From: Cohnella ginsengisoli
GTDB lineage: Bacteria > Bacillota > Bacilli > Paenibacillales > Paenibacillaceae
Assembly: GCF_029525555.1 (NCBI RefSeq)
Contig: NZ_JAPDHZ010000002.1
Span: 1,649,868 to 1,713,867 of the forward strand
Direction: 5' to 3'
DNA: 64,000 nt
Part shown: one piece after another, positions 27,712 through 37,234 of the stretch
Layout of the letters: each line of letters begins with the position of its first letter
Position numbering within the stretch: position 1 is the stretch's first letter
The notes under the pieces: model-generated
The model's input: the letters and a program-made list of their open reading frames with translations, nothing else
The model's database searches: none
Told to the model about the DNA's origin: nothing
Translations under genes and position numbers: made by a program

Positions 27712-29982
27712 TCAGATCGAGCCGTGGAACGTCCGGTTAATGACGTCGAGCTGCTGCTCGCGGGTCAGCTTGATGAAGTTGACCGCATAGCCCGAGACGC
27801 GAATCGTCAGCTGCGGGTATTGCTCCGGATGCTCCATCGCGTCGAGCAGCTGCTCCCGGTTGAACACGTTGATGTTGAGATGGTGGCCGCCTTTGTCGGC
27901 GTAGCCGTCGAGCAGCGACACGAGATTGCCGACGCGCGTGTCCTCTTCGCGGCCGAGCGCCTTCGGCACGATCGAGAACGTGTTCGAGATGCCGTCGAGG
28001 CAGTTGAAATACGGCAGCTTGGCGACCGAGCTGAGCGAGGCGAGCGCGCCCTTGCGGTCGCGGCCGTGCATCGGGTTCGCCCCCGGCGCGAACGGCTCGC
28101 CGGCCTTGCGGCCGTCGGGCGTGCTGCCGGTCTTCTTGCCGTAGACGACGTTCGACGTGATCGTCAGCACCGACAGCGTCGGCATCGAGCCGCGGTAAGT
28201 CTGGCGTTTGCGCAGCTTCGACATGAAGGTATCCGTCAGGTCGACCGCGATATCGTCGACGCGCGAATCGTTGTTGCCGAACTGCGGATATTCGCCTTCA
28301 ATCTCGAAGTCGACCGCGAGCCCTTTTTCGTTGCGAATCGGCTTCACCTTGGCGTACTTGATCGCGGACAGCGAGTCGGCGACGACCGAGAGGCCGGCGA
28401 TGCCGGTCGCCATCGTGCGCAGGATCTCCGTGTCGTGCAGCGCCATCTCGATGCGTTCGTAGCTGTACTTGTCATGCATGTAGTGGATGACGTTCAGCGT
28501 GTTGATATACAGCTTCGACAGCCACTCCAGCACCTCGTCGTACCGCGCTATGACCTGGTCGTAGTCGAGATACTCGCCCGTCAGCGGCGCGAGCTCGGGA
28601 CCGACCTGCACGCCCAGCTTCTCGTCCTTGCCGCCGTTGATCGCGTACAGCAAAGCTTTGGCGAGGTTGGCTCGGGCGCCGAAGAACTGCATCTGCTTGC
28701 CGATTCGCATGGCCGATACGCAGCAGGCGATGCCGTAGTCGTCGCCGTAGATCGGACGCATGAGATCGTCGTTCTCGTACTGGATCGAGCTCGTGTCGAC
28801 GGATACTTTGGCGCAGTAGTCCTTGAAGCCTTCGGGCAGACCGGTCGACCAAAGCACCGTCAGGTTCGGCTCTGGCGCCGGACCGAGATTGTACAGCGTG
28901 TGCAGAAAGCGGAAGGAGTTTTTCGTGACGCGCGTCGTCCCATCCTTGGCCATGCCGCCGATCGACTCGGTCACCCAGGTCGGGTCGCCGCTGAACAGCT
29001 CGTTGTAATCCGGCGTCCGCAGGAACTTGACCAGCCGAAGCTTCATGACCAGGTGGTCGATGAGTTCCTGGGCTTGCTCCTCGGTCAAGGTGCCTTCCTG
29101 GATGTCCCGCTCGATATATACGTCGAGAAAGCTCGATACGCGGCCAAGGCTCATCGCGGCGCCGTTCTGCTCCTTGATCGCGGCCAGGTAGGCGAAGTAC
29201 AGCCACTGTACCGCTTCCGTCGCGTTCGTCGCGGGTCCTGAAATATCGTAGCCGTACGAGGCCGCCATCGCTTTGAGCTCGCCCAGCGCCCGGATTTGCT
29301 CGGACACTTCCTCGCGAAGACGGATGAGGTCTTCGCCCATGACGTCCTTTTCCAGCGCGGTCAGGTCGGCCTGCTTGGCCGCGATCAGCTTGTCGACGCC
29401 GTACAGCGCCGCCCTGCGGTAGTCCCCGATGATCCGGCCGCGGCCGTATGCGTCAGGCAGGCCGGTGATGATGGCCGCTTTGCGGGCAAGGCGCATCTCC
29501 GCGGTGTAGGCGTCGAACACGCCTTGGTTGTGCGTCTTGCGAACGTCGGTGAAGGTGCGAACCATCTCGTCCGGCAGCTTATAGCCGTAAGCCTCGCAGG
29601 CATCCTGCGCCATCCGGATGCCGCCGAACGGCTGGATCGAGCGCTTCAGCGGCGCGTCGGTCTGCAGGCCGACGATCTTTTCCAGCGCTTTGTCGATGTA
29701 ACCCGGACGGTGCGAGACGATCGTGGACACCGTCTCGGTGTCCACGTCGAGCACGCCGCCGTTTTCCCGCTCCCGCTTCATCAACGCCAGCACTTGCGTC
29801 CACAACTGCCGGGTCGCCTCCGTCGGATCGGCCAGGAACGCGGCCGATCCTTCATAAGGCGTCAGGTTGCGCGCCAAGAAATCGTTCACGCCTACGGCCG
29901 TTTGCCAAGCGCCAGCTTGAAAGCCTCTCCAGCCGTCCAAGCGGCCGGCGGATTCGCCGATCGTCTTGTTTAGAATGCTCAT
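27712..29982 (-). CDS. pflB: Formate C-acetyltransferase (pyruvate formate-lyase)
   Basis: About 756 residues from the ATG at 29982 ([10 protein letters not shown]), chosen for its spacing from GGGAGGG; an ATG two codons earlier is too close. Active-site Cys-Cys is in [12 protein letters not shown], and the C-terminal glycyl-radical loop is [12 protein letters not shown] followed by [14 protein letters not shown]. The enzyme converts pyruvate and CoA to acetyl-CoA and formate without oxygen. It is followed by its activase and preceded by adhE (31-base gap), giving a mixed-acid fermentation operon. Confidence 0.97.
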   Translation of the reverse strand: MSILNKTIGESAGRLDGWRGFQAGAWQTAVGVNDFLARNLTPYEGSAAFLADPTEATRQLWTQVLALMKRERENGGVLDVDTETVSTIVSHRPGYIDKALEKIVGLQTDAPLKRSIQPFGGIRMAQDACEAYGYKLPDEMVRTFTDVRKTHNQGVFDAYTAEMRLARKAAIITGLPDAYGRGRIIGDYRRAALYGVDKLIAAKQADLTALEKDVMGEDLIRLREEVSEQIRALGELKAMAASYGYDISGPATNATEAVQWLYFAYLAAIKEQNGAAMSLGRVSSFLDVYIERDIQEGTLTEEQAQELIDHLVMKLRLVKFLRTPDYNELFSGDPTWVTESIGGMAKDGTTRVTKNSFRFLHTLYNLGPAPEPNLTVLWSTGLPEGFKDYCAKVSVDTSSIQYENDDLMRPIYGDDYGIACCVSAMRIGKQMQFFGARANLAKALLYAINGGKDEKLGVQVGPELAPLTGEYLDYDQVIARYDEVLEWLSKLYINTLNVIHYMHDKYSYERIEMALHDTEILRTMATGIAGLSVVADSLSAIKYAKVKPIRNEKGLAVDFEIEGEYPQFGNNDSRVDDIAVDLTDTFMSKLRKRQTYRGSMPTLSVLTITSNVVYGKKTGSTPDGRKAGEPFAPGANPMHGRDRKGALASLSSVAKLPYFNCLDGISNTFSIVPKALGREEDTRVGNLVSLLDGYADKGGHHLNINVFNREQLLDAMEHPEQYPQLTIRVSGYAVNFIKLTREQQLDVINRTFHGSI

Positions 29983-30013
29983 GCCCATTGCCCTCCCATG
30001 ATCGTTCTTTCGC

Positions 30014-32620
30014 TCAAAACTTGCCGTAAAAAGCGTTCCGGTACACGTCGGCCAGCTCAGTGACGAGCGGCATGCGCGGATTCGCGGTCGTGCATTGGTC
30101 TTCGAAAGCGCGGTCGGCAAGCTGGTCGACCCGCGATTCGAAGTCGGCGGCGTCGAAGCCCAGCGCCTGGAACGACTCCGGAATCTGCAGGGACAGATTG
30201 AGTTGACGGATCGCGTTAATCAGGCTGGTGACGCCCTCTTCCGTCGTGCGAGCCTGGAGTCCGAGCAGCCGTGCGATGTCGGCATAACGCTTGTCGGCGA
30301 CGAAGTGGCTGTACTTCGGGAACGAAGCGAATTTCGTCGGTTGTTGCGCGTTGTACCGGATGACATGCGGCAGCAGGATCGCGTTGGTCCGGCCGTGCGC
30401 CGTATGATACTGTCCGCCCCACTTGTGCGCCAGACTGTGGTTGATGCCGAGGAACGCGTTGGCGAACGCCATCCCCGCGATGGTCGAGGCATTGTGCATT
30501 TTTTCGCGCGCGACCGGGTCCGCCTTGTGGTACGACGCTTCGAGATTGTCGAACACGAGCTGGATCGCCTTGAGCGCGAGGCCGTCCGTAAAGTCGTTGG
30601 CCATCACCGAGACATAGGCTTCGATCGCATGCGTCAGCACGTCCATGCCGGTGTCGGCGACCGCCGTTTTCGGCAGACTGTACACATAGTCCGGATCGAC
30701 GATGGCGACGTCGGGCGTAAGCTCGTAATCGGCGAGCGGATACTTCGTGTTGCCCTTGTTCTTGTCGGTGATGACCGCGAACGACGTCACCTCCGAGCCG
30801 GTACCCGACGTCGTCGGGATCGCGACGAACTTGGCATTCTTGCCGAGGCGCGGATATTTGTAGATCCGCTTGCGAATATCCATGAACTTCTGCTTGAGCG
30901 AGTCGAAGCTGGTGTCCGGATATTCGTAGAAAAGCCACATCGCCTTCGCCGCGTCCATCGGCGAGCCGCCGCCGAGGGCGATGATGCAGTCCGGCTTGAA
31001 CTGCGCCATCATGCGCGTGCCACGCTCGACCGTGTCGACCGAAGGGTCGGGCTCGACGTCGCTGAAGATCTCGACCGCTACCGGATCCTTGCGCTTGCGA
31101 AGATAGTAGGCCACCTTCTCTACGTAACCGAGCTTCACCATCGCTTCGTCGGTGACGATCATAACGCGGCTGATGTCCGGCATCTTCTCGAGATACTGCG
31201 TGGCGCCCTTTTCGAAGTAAATCTTCGGCGGCACCTTGAACCACTGCATGTTGACCGTGCGGTATGCCACGCGCTTCACGTTGATGAGGTTGACGGCGGT
31301 GACGTTCGAGGTCGTCGAGTTGTGGCCGTACGAGCCGCAACCGAGCGTGAGCGAAGGCAGGTTCGTGTTGTAAATGTCGCCGATCGCCCCGTGCGTCGAA
31401 GGCGCGTTGACGATGATGCGTCCGGTCTGCAGTCGGGCCGAGAACGCCGCGATGACCGCCTGGTCGTTCGAGTGGATAACCGACGAGTGGCCCATGCCGC
31501 CGAAGGCGATGACCTGGGCGGCGCGCTCGATGCCCTGCTCAGCCGTTTTTACCTTGTAGCACGCAAGCACGGGGCTTAGTTTCTCGGCGGACAGCGGGAA
31601 CTTTTCGCCCACGCCGGCCAGCTCGGCCACGAGCACCTTCGTCGCCGCAGGCACTTGAATACCGGCCATCTCCGCGATCTTCGCGGCCGGCTGTCCGACG
31701 ATGACTGCGTTGACCGCGCACTTCTCGGGATTGATGACGAGCCGCGATACGGCCTCGATTTCCTCTTTATTGAGGAAATAGCAGCCTTGGCGCGCCATGA
31801 GCGCCTTCGCCTGGTCGTAGATCGGTTCGTCGAGGATGACCGCTTGCTCGGATGCGCAAATCATGCCGTTGTCGAACGTCTTGGACAGGATCAGGTCCGT
31901 GACCGCCTGCTCGAGATCCGCGGTTCGTTCGATGAAGCACGGTACGTTGCCGGGACCGACGCCTAGCGCCGGCTTGCCGGTGCTGTAGGCCGCCTTCACC
32001 ATCGCGGAACCGCCGGTGGCCAGCACGAGCGCGATGTCCTTGTGATTCATCAACAGCCCCGTCGCTTCGACGGAAGGGTGCTCGATCCACTGAATGCAAT
32101 GCTCGGGCGCGCCGGCTGCCAGGGCCGCCTCAAGCAGCGTCTTCGCCGCAGCCGAGCTCGACTGCTGCGCCGAAGGATGAAAAGCGAAGACGATCGGATT
32201 GCGCGTCTTGGCTGCGATCAGCGACTTGAACATCGTCGTCGAAGTCGGGTTGGTTACCGGCGTGATGCCGGCGATAACGCCGACCGGCTCGGCGACCATG
32301 CGGTAGTTTTCATAGACGTTCTCTTCGATGACGCCGACTGTCTTTTCCGCCTTGATGCTGTGATAAATGTATTCCGTCGCGAAAATATTTTTCGTGATTT
32401 TGTCTTCGTAAACGCCCCGTCCGGTCTCCTCCACTGCCAGCTTGGCGAGCGGCATATGCTTGTCTAGACCGGCAAGCGCCATCGCCTGCACGATCCGGTC
32501 GACTTGCTCCTGGTCCAGCCGCATGTAGGCCTCGAGCGCCTTCTTCGCACGCTCCGCAAGCAGATTGACCTCGTCCTGTGCGGAAATGAATTCGACTTGC
32601 GCTTTTTCCTTCGTTGCCAT
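30014..32620 (-). CDS. adhE: Bifunctional acetaldehyde-CoA/alcohol dehydrogenase AdhE
   Basis: The 868-residue protein starts at the ATG at 32620 behind GGGAGG. The N-terminal aldehyde dehydrogenase domain (about 1-440) has [30 protein letters not shown] and catalytic Cys in [14 protein letters not shown]. The C-terminal iron-dependent alcohol dehydrogenase domain (about 455-868) has [35 protein letters not shown] and metal-binding [23 protein letters not shown]. AdhE reduces acetyl-CoA to ethanol, regenerating NAD+ during fermentation, and forms spirosomes in other bacteria. It sits immediately upstream of pflB, whose product acetyl-CoA it consumes. Confidence 0.97.
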   Translation of the reverse strand: MATKEKAQVEFISAQDEVNLLAERAKKALEAYMRLDQEQVDRIVQAMALAGLDKHMPLAKLAVEETGRGVYEDKITKNIFATEYIYHSIKAEKTVGVIEENVYENYRMVAEPVGVIAGITPVTNPTSTTMFKSLIAAKTRNPIVFAFHPSAQQSSSAAAKTLLEAALAAGAPEHCIQWIEHPSVEATGLLMNHKDIALVLATGGSAMVKAAYSTGKPALGVGPGNVPCFIERTADLEQAVTDLILSKTFDNGMICASEQAVILDEPIYDQAKALMARQGCYFLNKEEIEAVSRLVINPEKCAVNAVIVGQPAAKIAEMAGIQVPAATKVLVAELAGVGEKFPLSAEKLSPVLACYKVKTAEQGIERAAQVIAFGGMGHSSVIHSNDQAVIAAFSARLQTGRIIVNAPSTHGAIGDIYNTNLPSLTLGCGSYGHNSTTSNVTAVNLINVKRVAYRTVNMQWFKVPPKIYFEKGATQYLEKMPDISRVMIVTDEAMVKLGYVEKVAYYLRKRKDPVAVEIFSDVEPDPSVDTVERGTRMMAQFKPDCIIALGGGSPMDAAKAMWLFYEYPDTSFDSLKQKFMDIRKRIYKYPRLGKNAKFVAIPTTSGTGSEVTSFAVITDKNKGNTKYPLADYELTPDVAIVDPDYVYSLPKTAVADTGMDVLTHAIEAYVSVMANDFTDGLALKAIQLVFDNLEASYHKADPVAREKMHNASTIAGMAFANAFLGINHSLAHKWGGQYHTAHGRTNAILLPHVIRYNAQQPTKFASFPKYSHFVADKRYADIARLLGLQARTTEEGVTSLINAIRQLNLSLQIPESFQALGFDAADFESRVDQLADRAFEDQCTTANPRMPLVTELADVYRNAFYGKF

Positions 32621-32684
32621 CCGTGTGGCCTCCCGTCAAATGTCGCTTATATTCGCCTGGCCGGAGCGGCCGGACGATATGGAC

Positions 32685-32706
32685 GGCGGCCGGAGTTCCG
32701 GCCGCC
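32685..32706 (-). promoter_or_regulatory. Perfect hairpin in the doxX-adhE gap
   Basis: GGCGGCCGGA and TCCGGCCGCC form a 10-bp stem with a two-base loop and no T-tract. On the operon transcript it lies between doxX and adhE and may be a processing or stability element, not a full terminator. Confidence 0.45.
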
Positions 32707-32732
32707 GCGTCAATCAGTTCGGTGCGATGGAC

Positions 32733-33281
32733 TCAATGCGCGATAGGCTTACCATGCGTGCCGCCGTCATGCTTCTTGTCCGTGATGGCGTGCTTGATCT
32801 TGCCAAAGCCCTTGCGGATCAGCGGCAGCAGGTAGTAATCAAGCCCGAAGCGTCCGGCATTGGCGCCCGCCGTGAAGACGATGAAGCCGAGGACGAGCAG
32901 CCAAGGGTTCGTGCTTACAGTGCCGGCGAAGAGGAACAGCGTGTTCAGCATCATTCCGAAGAAGGCGGCCGTTACCGTGAGTCCACCGACGATCAGCCCT
33001 ACGCCGATCAGGAACTCGCCGAGCGGGATCAGCACGTCGATCAGCTTGATGTTCGGCAGCGCGAAGTGCTGGATGAAGTACGTGTAGTTAGGAAAGATCA
33101 CTTCGTTCGTCGCGTGGTCGGCTACCGGCTTGGCGACCGCCCCTTGCAGGAATCCTTTTGCCGTAAATCCGCCGGTCAGCTTATGCCATCCTGCGTCGAT
33201 CCACTGCCAGCCGACATAGATACGGAGAAGCGTTACTGCGACGGCTGCCCATACGTTTTCTTTGAACCACTTGGTGACCAT
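32733..33281 (-). CDS. DoxX-family membrane protein
   Basis: The protein of about 182 residues starts at the ATG at 33281 (MVTKWFKENVWAAVAVTLLRIYVG); the ATG nine bases earlier abuts the ribosome binding site. It has four predicted membrane helices and DoxX-type features (LLRIYVGWQWIDAGWHKLTGGF; IPLGEFLIGVGLIVGGLTVTAAFFGMMLNTLFLFAG). DoxX proteins are quinone-pathway or thiosulfate:quinone oxidoreductase-related membrane proteins; the role here is unknown. It is the first gene of the fermentation operon, directly behind two Fnr-type boxes, which is unexpected for an oxidoreductase subunit. Confidence 0.85.
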   Translation of the reverse strand: MVTKWFKENVWAAVAVTLLRIYVGWQWIDAGWHKLTGGFTAKGFLQGAVAKPVADHATNEVIFPNYTYFIQHFALPNIKLIDVLIPLGEFLIGVGLIVGGLTVTAAFFGMMLNTLFLFAGTVSTNPWLLVLGFIVFTAGANAGRFGLDYYLLPLIRKGFGKIKHAITDKKHDGGTHGKPIAH

Positions 33282-33354
33282 AATGGCCATCTCCCTTTTC
33301 GCCTTTAAGGCGTTTAATAGTGACTGTCGTTTGTCTTGCTTGCCTTACAACCTC

Positions 33355-33360
33355 AGTATG
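33355..33360 (-). promoter_or_regulatory. Predicted -10 box of the doxX-adhE-pfl operon
   Basis: CATACT on the minus strand predicts a transcription start near 33349. The Fnr-type box at 33382-33397 is then centred at about -41, the classical activating position, and the second box at about -73. Confidence 0.5.
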
Positions 33361-33381
33361 AAGGCTGCGATCCATTTCGAA

Positions 33382-33397
33382 TGTGACGGATCTCACG
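33382..33397. promoter_or_regulatory. Fnr-type box, proximal to doxX
   Basis: TGTGA-CGGATC-TCACG matches the Bacillus Fnr/CRP consensus TGTGA-N6-TCACA except for the last base. It is centred about 108 bases before the doxX start. Confidence 0.75.
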
Positions 33398-33413
33398 ATT
33401 CGTTATTATTTAT

Positions 33414-33429
33414 TGTGATTTTTTTCACT
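33414..33429. promoter_or_regulatory. Fnr-type box, distal to doxX
   Basis: TGTGA-TTTTTT-TCACT is one mismatch from TGTGA-N6-TCACA, 32 bases upstream of the proximal box (three helical turns, so on the same DNA face). Confidence 0.7.
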
Positions 33430-33444
33430 TACATTTGCATGCCT

Positions 33445-33973
33445 TTAATAACTGTAAACGTTCGAGTGATCCTCCAAAGTTTCGATGATCTCTTCCTCCT
33501 CGTTCAGCCGGTTTTTCAAGAAGGCGTAAGCTTGGAGAAGATAGGACGACAGCGCCTTCGCTTCCTCCGGCGAGATCGGCAGCACCGACTGCTCCAGCGT
33601 GTTCAGGAAGGAGCCGATGAACCTTTCCGCGAGACCGTAATCCTGTTCCATGAGCGTAAACAGATCGGGCTCGGTCTCCAGGTACCATACCGCGTAGGGG
33701 AAGAGCTCCGTTTTCTCCCAAGCGATATGCGCGCTCCATTCGGTCATGAAGTGCTTTACGCGTTCGTTCAGCATTCGCACATGGGCGTTCAGGTGAAGAA
33801 TGTCCTCGTCCTTGCGTACCGTGCAAACCTGCGCGTACAGGTCCGCGAGTTCCTCCTCCAACGCGTCGTGTTCCTGCCGGGCTCTAACGACCGCATCGCT
33901 TAGCAGCGTGTATCGCTCGTCGTCGCCGCCGTAAGGTTGCAGCGCGTTGTTCGTGTTTTTTTGTAGTGCTCAT
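33445..33973 (-). CDS. Hemerythrin-like HHE-domain protein (frame broken near start)
   Basis: The start is the ATG at 33973 behind GAAGGAGG. A run of seven T (33956-33962) shifts the frame after MSTTK; with one base fewer it reads NTNNALQPYGGDDERYTLLS and joins the main frame. About 175 residues in all. It is an all-helical protein with likely iron ligands in RARQEHDALEEEL, HLNAHVRMLNERV and EWSAHIAWEKTELFPY. Hemerythrin-like proteins carry a di-iron site and serve in oxygen, nitric-oxide or iron-sulfur repair responses. An Fnr-type box centred near -41 of its predicted promoter suggests induction without oxygen. Confidence 0.78.
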
Positions 33974-34051
33974 CGGTAGTTCCTCCTTCAGGTTTATCGG
34001 GGCGTTGCTTCTTTTGATGAGTTAAATATAACGCCATTCGCATCTTTGGAA

Positions 34052-34067
34052 CGTGAAAAAAATCACA
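34052..34067. promoter_or_regulatory. Fnr-type box of the hemerythrin-like gene
   Basis: CGTGA-AAAAAA-TCACA is one mismatch from consensus. TATATT on the minus strand (34030-34025) predicts a start near 34018, which puts the box centre at about -41.5. Confidence 0.7.
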
Positions 34068-34108
34068 ATATTAGAGCGTCCACGAAATAGACACAACCTC
34101 ACTTCTCC

Positions 34109-34128
34109 CGTTTTAACGATATCCCCTT
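34109..34128. repeat. Extra copy of the IS/MITE terminal repeat
   Basis: CGTTTTAACGATATCCCCTT is identical to the left end at 34161-34180 and in the same orientation, 52 bases before it. It may be the remnant of a second insertion or an alternative left end. Confidence 0.6.
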
Positions 34129-34282
34129 TAGTAAGGAGAACCAATAATCAGGCGAAGCGCCGTTTTAACGATATCCCCTTCGAACAGGTTCATGTATTTC
34201 ATGCCCCTAAGCGAAGAACGGTCCAACGGCGGATTTTTGAGCAAAAAGAGCGTGCAATAAAACCAATTATCTGGTAACATAA

Positions 34283-34294
34283 GAACATAAGTTC
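34283..34294. promoter_or_regulatory. GAAC-N4-GTTC dyad before the transposase
   Basis: AAGAAC-ATAA-GTTCTT, with core GAAC-N4-GTTC at the listed position, lies 22 bases before the transposase ATG. The core is like the LexA box of Bacillus, but the flanks (A/T instead of C/G) are not ideal. Confidence 0.3.
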
Positions 34295-34315
34295 TTGTTT
34301 AAAAGGAGAATTCGC

Positions 34316-35261
34316 ATGTCCAGCGGTTTTTCGATTCGGGATTCCATACCTTCCTATGCCGAAGACGACTGCGCTGAAGCGCTTTTTGCGGCCAAGTGGC
34401 CCGACGGCTTCCGTTGCCCCCGCTGTTCGCATGCTCATTATTATGATATAGCCTCTCGCCGACGCCGGCTTTTCGAATGCCGCTCCTGCTCCCATCAGAC
34501 ATCGCTTACGGCTGGCACCGCGCTCGAGGGCACGCGCACGCCGCTGGCCAAATGGTTTAAGGCGATGTACCTGATGCAATTCGGCATTAGCGCCGTGTTG
34601 CTCGCCGAGTTGATCTGCGTGACCTATAAGACCGCCTGGCTGATCAACCACAAATTGCGTCATGTCATCGGTGAACAAGATCGCGCCCGGCCTCTTGAAG
34701 GCAGCCTGCAACTGTTGGGTGAATATTACGGCTATGAATACCACCGTTACTTCAGCGATAAGCTCGTGCATGGTGCGTTAAAACCGCAACCGATCGTGAT
34801 CGGCGCCTCGCTCGATGCGGCGGGGGGAGGTCGTTCATCTCAAAATGAAGGCCGTCGACGGTCTTGAAGGGAATGCCGTTCCTGGCAGAGGGAGTTCGGA
34901 GGGTGAGGAAGCGGTGGAGTGTTTTTTACATAACCATACTGCAAATCGCGGGGAATCCGGCAACATCGAGCTGCTGCAGCGCAGCCATCGTGGCCGCAAA
35001 GCGCCGCACCACGCATGGCTCGGGGTTGTACGCTGGTTGGCCTGGACGTTCGGCGGAATCGGCCCTAAGCACCTGCAGTCGTATTTGAACGAATTCTGTT
35101 TCCGCTACGTTTCAGGGAGCAGAACGCTTGAAGCGTTAATTGCATGCAGCGGCACAACAAGGACGATCACCTACCGAAGCTTGGTAAGCGCGCGTTCTGG
35201 CATTCGCCCGATCCGCTGGGCGTTCAGACACCCGGAACGGAGCAGGCGGCATGCCGGTTAA
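34316..35261 (+). pseudogene. IS1595-family transposase (frame broken)
   Basis: The start is the ATG at 34316 behind AAAGGAG. The N-terminal zinc ribbon (FRCPRCSHAHYYDIASRRRRLFECRSCSHQTS) is followed by GTALEGTRTPLAKWFKAMYLMQFG, the IS1595/ISPna2 helical region. Six G at 34822-34827 break the frame; the second part carries HLKMKAVDG, and GIGPKHLQSYLNEFCFRYV near its end is the family's C-terminal signature. About 315 residues if joined. The DDE-type acidic residues are hard to place, and the usual DETYVGG block is not evident (ASLDAAGG instead), so the copy may be inactive even apart from the frame break. Confidence 0.7.
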
Positions 35262-35386
35262 GTTTGCACCTTGAGCCGTCTTGCTGGAAATCAACGCTGC
35301 TAGGGCGCACATCTTTTCCTGACTCAAGGGGATATTGTTAAAACGCCGAAAAAAAACTATACGCTCAGGGTATGGATGTTTATAAA

Positions 35387-36505
35387 TCAACCCGTCGGTA
35401 CCGTCAGCGTGACGGTCGTACCGTGGCCGGGTTCAGAATGCAGCTTTAACTCGCCTGATACGGCACGCGCGCGTTCTTCCATGCTGAATAGGCCGACGCC
35501 GGAGCCTGCCGACGCACGGATGAAGCCGATGCCTTTATCCATAATAACGACCCGGATTAGACCGTCGATCTCCCGCAGCGAGACGAAAGCCTCGGAAACG
35601 CCCGCATATTTGCCGATATTGGTCAGCGCTTCCTGAACAACGCGGTAGATGGTCGTCTCCGCGAGAAGCGCCGGACGGCGCTTAAGCTCGCATTCGAAGC
35701 GCACCTGGATCCCGTAATGGCCTTCGAAGTGCTCGATGTAGGTCCGCAGCGCCGGCACGACGCCGAGATCGTCCAGCACGGACGGCCGCATCTCCCAGGC
35801 AAGTCCCCGTACCTCCGACATCAACTGCGACACTTGCTGTCCCAACATCGCGAGACCCTCGTCCTCCCGCTCGGCCAGCAGCCGATCGATCGTGATTTTG
35901 AAGAAGAACAGGCTCTGTCCGATTCCGTCGTGCAAATCGCGGGAAAACCGCCGTCGCTCTTCCTCCTGAATCTGCATCATTTGTGCCAGCATCGACTGCA
36001 GCTCGGCTTCCGCCTCTTTGAGGCGAGTGACTTCGTGACGAATTGCCAAATATTGGTATGGATGGCCTTCGCCGTCCGCGAACGGCACGATGGTCGTATC
36101 TACCCAATACTCGCGCCCTGTCTTTCCCCGGTTTTTAATCTCCCCGCGCCACACCCTGCCGGACGAGATCGTCGTCCAAAGCTCTTTCATGAACGATTTG
36201 CCATGGAAGCCCGAGTTGACGAGACGATGATCTTGCCCGATGAGTTCGGAGCGATCGTAACCGGATATTTCGCAGAACTTGTCATTCACGTAACGGATCT
36301 TCCCCCGGCGGTCGGTGATGGCAACGATCGCGGACTCGTCGAGCGCGAATTTGACGTCCGCAAGCTGCTTGAGCGAGCGGCGAAGCTCTTCCCGGTATTC
36401 ATCGTCCGCCACGCCCTTGTCCAGTCCCGACAGCAAGCTTTCCACCTGTGCCGCCAGCATCTCCGCATGATATTCGGGAAATCCGGAATGTTCCTGTTCA
36501 GTCAA
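35387..36505 (-). CDS. PAS-domain sensor histidine kinase, NreB/NarX-like (HisKA_3)
   Basis: The 372-residue soluble kinase starts at a TTG at 36505 that overlaps the regulator's stop by eight bases, with AAGGGG upstream. A PAS domain spans about residues 50-165 (ALDESAIVAITDRRGKIRYVNDKFCEISGYDRSELIG). The dimerisation domain has the phospho-acceptor His in EEERRRFSRDLHDGIGQSL, and the ATPase domain has VQEALTNIGKYAG and GVGLFSMEERARAV. NreB of Staphylococcus senses oxygen with a PAS-bound [4Fe-4S] cluster on four Cys. This PAS has only one Cys (KFCEISGY), so it must use another ligand. It probably signals to the adjacent NarL-type regulator. Confidence 0.88.
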   Translation of the reverse strand: MTEQEHSGFPEYHAEMLAAQVESLLSGLDKGVADDEYREELRRSLKQLADVKFALDESAIVAITDRRGKIRYVNDKFCEISGYDRSELIGQDHRLVNSGFHGKSFMKELWTTISSGRVWRGEIKNRGKTGREYWVDTTIVPFADGEGHPYQYLAIRHEVTRLKEAEAELQSMLAQMMQIQEEERRRFSRDLHDGIGQSLFFFKITIDRLLAEREDEGLAMLGQQVSQLMSEVRGLAWEMRPSVLDDLGVVPALRTYIEHFEGHYGIQVRFECELKRRPALLAETTIYRVVQEALTNIGKYAGVSEAFVSLREIDGLIRVVIMDKGIGFIRASAGSGVGLFSMEERARAVSGELKLHSEPGHGTTVTLTVPTG

Positions 36506-37151
36506 AGGTCAGCAGCCCCTTTTTCATCGCGAATTTGACAAGGTCGGGGCGAGTCCGCAGCTCGAGCTTCTCCATCAGGTTGCTCTTGTGGGATTCGACG
36601 GTCTTGACGCTGATAACAAGCTGCTCGGCGATTTCCTTGTTGGAGTATCCCTGCGCGACCTTGGCGAGGATCTCCTTCTCCCGGTCCGACAGGGACTCGT
36701 AAGTACCCGCATGATCGCCGTTTTTCAGCTTGTCCAGATAGTCGCTCATCAGCCGCTTGGTCGCGGTCGGATACAGATAAGCCTGTCCCTGCGCCACATG
36801 GCGTATCGCGGACAACAGCTCCTCGTGCGGTGCGCTCTTCAGGATATAGCCTGACGCGCCCGATTGAATCGCCCTGAACAGATAACCCTCGTCATCGTGC
36901 ATCGTCAAGATGAGGACGGCGATATCCGGAAACGACTTTTTAAGCTCGGCAGAAGCCGTAAGCCCGTCTTTGCCGTGCGGCATGCTAAGGTCCATAAGCA
37001 CGACATCCGGGCGAAGCGCGCCGGCTTGCGCGATCGCCTCGTCTCCGTCCGCGGCCTCCCCGACGACCTCCATCTCCTGTCTGCCGTTCAGGAGCATCAT
37101 GAGACCGGAACGAACGATAGCGTGGTCGTCGACGACCAGTATGCGAATCAT
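36498..37151 (-). CDS. NarL/FixJ-family response regulator, NreC-like
   Basis: The 217-residue protein starts at the ATG at 37151 behind AGGAGG. The receiver domain has VVDDHAIVRSGL, phospho-acceptor Asp in PDVVLMDLSMPHGKDG and Lys in GYILKSAPHEELL. The C-terminal LuxR helix-turn-helix is ESLSDREKEILAKVAQGYSNKEIAEQLVISVKTVESHKSNLMEKL. In Staphylococcus NreC activates nitrate and nitrite reductase genes when oxygen is low. Gene order GAF protein, regulator, kinase on one strand next to fnr supports the same role, though no nitrate reductase gene lies in the window. Confidence 0.92.
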   Translation of the reverse strand: MIRILVVDDHAIVRSGLMMLLNGRQEMEVVGEAADGDEAIAQAGALRPDVVLMDLSMPHGKDGLTASAELKKSFPDIAVLILTMHDDEGYLFRAIQSGASGYILKSAPHEELLSAIRHVAQGQAYLYPTATKRLMSDYLDKLKNGDHAGTYESLSDREKEILAKVAQGYSNKEIAEQLVISVKTVESHKSNLMEKLELRTRPDLVKFAMKKGLLTFD

Positions 37152-37234
37152 CTCTGTTCCTCCTAGCTGTGCAGGGCACCGCTTTTCACCCATTTTACCA
37201 TAGCTTGGGAAGACTTGGCGTGTCGCGGCCCAAC

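Larger units (their letters stand above)
34161..35345. mobile_element. IS1595-like insertion sequence
   Basis: The element of about 1.19 kb is bounded by CGTTTTAACGATATCCCCTT (34161-34180) and the complement of CGTTTTAACAATATCCCCTT (35326-35345), 19/20 match. Inside is a transposase with a zinc-ribbon N-terminus. The same ends bound the 169-bp element at 22.5 kb. No clear 8-bp target duplication is visible at either end, which may reflect decay or a different true boundary. Confidence 0.7.
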
